DNA of 7,950 bases from DASXTS01 sp036505275 (lineage in GTDB: Bacteria; Actinomycetota; Actinomycetes; Mycobacteriales; Pseudonocardiaceae): NCBI GenBank assembly GCA_036505275.1, contig DASXTS010000369.1, forward strand, positions 1 to 7,950, read 5' to 3'. Made by a program: the position numbers and the translations under genes. The notes under the pieces were generated by a model, which saw nothing but the letters and a program-made list of their open reading frames with translations, did no database searches and had not been told where the DNA came from. Position 1 is the stretch's first letter; each line of letters starts with the position of its first letter. Below are positions 6,731-7,950 of the stretch, in pieces.

Positions 6731-6744
6731 CCACCGGCCGGTGG
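6731..6744. repeat. Perfect 14-bp palindrome
   Basis: CCACCGGCCGGTGG is its own reverse complement. GGTGG at 6723-6727 can also pair with the CCACC at 6731-6735, so two alternative hairpins are possible. It lies about 136 bases upstream of the membrane-protein start and about 45 bases before the transposase relic. It may be an operator or part of an old insertion boundary; neither can be decided here. Confidence 0.4.
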
Positions 6745-6786
6745 TGAACAGTGCTACAGCAGGGTCGTCCGGTCTGGGGCGTCCGG

Positions 6787-6983
6787 ACGGGGCGAGGCAA
6801 GCAGCCGGGGTCGTCTAGATCGACATTGTCACTGGTGCCGGTCCGGATCGGGTGGTGGAACGCCATCCGGACTGTTACGCGAACAGCACGTGCGGGGCGG
6901 ATCTGGCCACCGCCGTCGAGTACGCCCGGCAGCTGCGGCAGGTCGTCGAGCTGCCCACGGCGAAGGGGACGGTCACCGAGCGT
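6787..6983 (+). pseudogene. Frameshifted fragment of an IS66-family transposase
   Basis: This is the N-terminal, zinc-finger part of a TnpC-like transposase in two frames. The first frame (6787-6837) reads GRGKQPGSSRSTLSLV, matching the GxQPGxxGSTLxxV lead-in of IS66 proteins. The match then moves to another frame (6843-6983): PDRVVERHPD, CGADLATA, RQVVELPTAKGTVTER, matching the PDxVVEHxPxxCxxCGADL...RQVxDLP...VTEH pattern. A one-base deletion near 6838-6843 would explain the change. The zinc-finger start is worn: where CxxCG is expected there is CYANSTCG, consistent with a Cys-to-Tyr change plus a 6-base insertion. The match ends after VTER. The second Cys pair, catalytic DDE region and C-terminus are absent, and the frame stops at 7023-7025. 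The identification rests on family knowledge, not a search. It cannot be active. Confidence 0.72.
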
Positions 6984-7322
6984 CAAACAGTCAGCTCATC
7001 GCGATCGCCGTCAAAGGCGTCATAAATGGGCGCGAGCCGAGGGTGGGAAAGATTGCGTCAGGCACCCGGCGACCATATTGACGTTCAAGCGCAGGCCTTC
7101 GGTCGCATTGGCGCGCTCTCATGCCGCCGAGAAGGCGCGGTGTTGGCTCAATTGGGGCGCTTGCTGTCTGTCGGCGCTGTCGTCGGCGCGGCATCAGACG
7201 CTTGCTCGGAACGCCGCTCCAGGGTCTCGCCCGCGCACGAGCCCCTGATCTGGCTGATTGTCGTGCCCACCTACCGCTCAGCCGTCATCGAGCGGCCATG
7301 GCTGTAAAACCTGAGCGCCTTC

Positions 7323-7399
7323 TTTTCCCAGGTCACGACGTATCCGGTCGAGGCGGTTCGGGCACCGCCACATCCGGTTTCACGTTTTCCCAGCTCACG
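7323..7399. repeat. 15-bp direct repeat pair
   Basis: TTTTCCCAGGTCACG (7323-7337) recurs as TTTTCCCAGCTCACG (7385-7399), with 14 of 15 bases identical and a 62-base period. The T-rich start stands out in this GC-rich DNA. One copy lies outside the 26-bp inverted repeat and the other inside its loop. Confidence 0.6.
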
Positions 7400-7437
7400 C
7401 GCTGTCGGTGGACCGGATGTGGCAGAACCCGAACCGC
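7353..7437. repeat. 26-bp imperfect inverted repeat with a central mismatch block
   Basis: The left arm (7353-7378) and right arm (7412-7437) pair at 22 of 26 positions. The outer 10 bp are perfect (GCGGTTCGGG with CCCGAACCGC), the inner 12 bp are perfect (GCCACATCCGGT with ACCGGATGTGGC), and the four bases between (CACC against AGAA) do not pair. The loop is 33 bases. A fold of this size could be a structured RNA, a recombination site or the remnant of a small mobile element. I see no flanking target duplication, and the arms do not fit the integron attC consensus. Confidence 0.65.
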
Positions 7438-7519
7438 ATACCCACAGCTCAGGGCCAATTGTGGTTGTGCCGGCAGTACGTCGGCGGCTCGTGTGACCCC
7501 ATCGGCGGAAAACCATGCC

Positions 7520-7529
7520 GGAGCGAGGG
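7520..7529 (+). promoter_or_regulatory. Ribosome binding site for the ATG at 7535
   Basis: GGAGCGAGGG ends 5 bases before ATG 7535-7537. It is one of the better ribosome sites in the window, and it supports the start of the small remnant gene that follows. Confidence 0.5.
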
Positions 7530-7534
7530 TCGCA

Positions 7535-7739
7535 ATGCTTGAGCACGCCCTGCGAATACGCCTCGCCAACAAGATCGACGACCCGCGCAATGTCTACCTC
7601 CGCGAGCTCGACATCGTCACATCCCTGGACACCGCACTCTCCGCCGTCTTCGCACCCGACCGGCATCTTCTATCTCCTGCACGCCGCCAACCCGACATTC
7701 ATCGGTGGATCCAGGCTCTCCAGTCGTCGGGGCCGCTAG
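7535..7739 (+). pseudogene. Short gene remnant with probable frameshift, unidentified
   Basis: From ATG 7535 the frame reads MLEHALRIRLANKIDDPRNV then YLRELDIVTSLDTALSAVFA. Over about 45 codons the G/C content is roughly 71, 40 and 82 percent at positions 1, 2 and 3, a good coding signature. After about 7665 that frame loses its bias (rich in CTT, CTA, TCT), while an adjacent frame becomes coding-like: IFYLLHAANPTFIGGSRLSS, stopping at TAG 7737-7739. A frameshift near 7660-7672 would join them into about 68 residues. Without it the first frame runs to 7828 as a 97-residue product. I do not recognise the family. The remnant may be the start of a larger gene broken further on, since the same frame is open again after the TAG. 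Confidence 0.4.
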
Positions 7740-7950
7740 CTGCGCGATGTCGGTGTTCGGCGCAGGGTCGTAGCTGTGCCCTTGGAAGATGCGGCCCGGT
7801 TCTGGACACGCCACAGCGCTGGCCTTGAAGGCCGCCGCGCTGTGCCAACGCGATGGAACATCGAAGTCGGGAGTAGCCAGTGGTCCACGACCAGCCGCAA
7901 CGTCATAGCCTTCGACACGGTTGATGGTCGTGTCGAAGGCACACGCGGGC
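7740..7950 (+). other. Ambiguous open region at the right edge
   Basis: A plus-strand frame is open from 7740 to the window end. It could start at GTG 7776 (AGGG 8 bases upstream): VPLEDAARFWTRHSAGLEG, later RWNIEVGSSQWSTTSRNVI. The opposite strand is also open in the aligned frame from the right edge down to about 7617, with segments such as GRIFQGHSYDPAPNTDIAQL. G/C content at the three plus-strand positions is about 65, 60 and 68 percent, which favours neither strand. This may be a partial gene in either direction or decayed coding DNA. No motif was recognised. Confidence 0.25.
7908..7940. terminator. Perfect 12-bp stem-loop near the right edge
   Basis: GCCTTCGACACG (7908-7919) and CGTGTCGAAGGC (7929-7940) pair perfectly around the 9-base loop GTTGATGGT. 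The stability and size suit a terminator, but no T-run follows on either strand within the window. It could equally be an operator or an insertion-element end. If either open frame at the edge is a real gene, the hairpin would lie inside it, which weakens the terminator reading. Confidence 0.35.

Larger units (their letters stand above)
6984..7534. other. Stretch without an intact gene
   Basis: Beyond the transposase relic I find no frame with steady coding character. A plus-strand frame from 7026 to 7307 gives 93 residues with no motif, and frames around 7121-7500 lack a ribosome site. The clear structure is the inverted and direct repeat cluster at 7323-7437. The region is best read as decayed accessory DNA. 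Confidence 0.4.

Noticed and set aside
6243..6818. A 191-residue plus-strand frame overlapping the membrane-protein gene
   Set aside because: It is low-complexity antisense sequence, and it ends in the transposase relic in a frame without IS66 similarity.
7353..7437. Integron attC site or tRNA gene
   Set aside because: The arm sequences do not fit the GTTRRRY/RYYYAAC core sites, and there is no cloverleaf or CCA end despite a GGTTCG segment.
7271..7666. A 131-residue minus-strand gene
   Set aside because: Its codons align with the plus-strand remnant, and composition over 7535-7665 clearly favours the plus strand (high third-position, low second-position G/C). It also crosses the hairpin region.
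1..7950. CRISPR array or toxin-antitoxin pair
   Set aside because: No regularly spaced repeats of CRISPR type were seen, and no small adjacent gene pair with recognisable toxin or antitoxin motifs was found.

Overview
The window is high-GC DNA with strong G/C bias at third codon positions in its clear genes. It also carries a Tat-dependent secreted flavoenzyme, a MalT/LAL-type LuxR regulator of about 970 residues and an actinobacterial-style lipoprotein. Together these point to an actinomycete chromosome, perhaps Micromonosporaceae, Streptomyces or a relative. This placement is inference from composition and gene types; no marker gene is present.

Layout: 1-244 holds no gene I can support. 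A Tat-exported berberine-bridge-type FAD oxidoreductase lies on the minus strand (261-1721). After a 244-base gap comes a minus-strand lipoprotein of unknown function (1966-2556). It diverges from a large LuxR-family ATPase regulator on the plus strand (2986-5889). The 429-base gap between these two holds a nested inverted repeat and a doubtful small reading frame that would end 2 bases before the lipoprotein start. Converging on the regulator is a minus-strand gene for a single-pass membrane protein with a probable Ig-like outer domain (5957-6595). Four hairpins near gene ends (about 245-273, 1922-1950, 5947-5968 and 7908-7940) could act as terminators. Two of them overlap a stop codon.

From about 6600 to the right edge the sequence changes character. 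Coding signal becomes broken and no intact gene can be supported. It contains a frameshifted fragment of an IS66-family transposase (about 6787-6983). It also has a 26-bp imperfect inverted repeat with a central mismatch block, overlapped by a 15-bp direct repeat (7323-7437), and a short frameshifted gene remnant (7535-7739). At the edge is an ambiguous open region with a perfect 12-bp stem-loop. I read this as an accessory region worn down by insertions and deletions.

The genes do not form an obvious pathway. The closest functional link is the divergent regulator-lipoprotein pair, where the regulator may control the lipoprotein and itself through the shared intergenic region. I do not see a clear new defence or mobile system. 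The best leads are the structured intergenic repeats and the unassigned secreted proteins.
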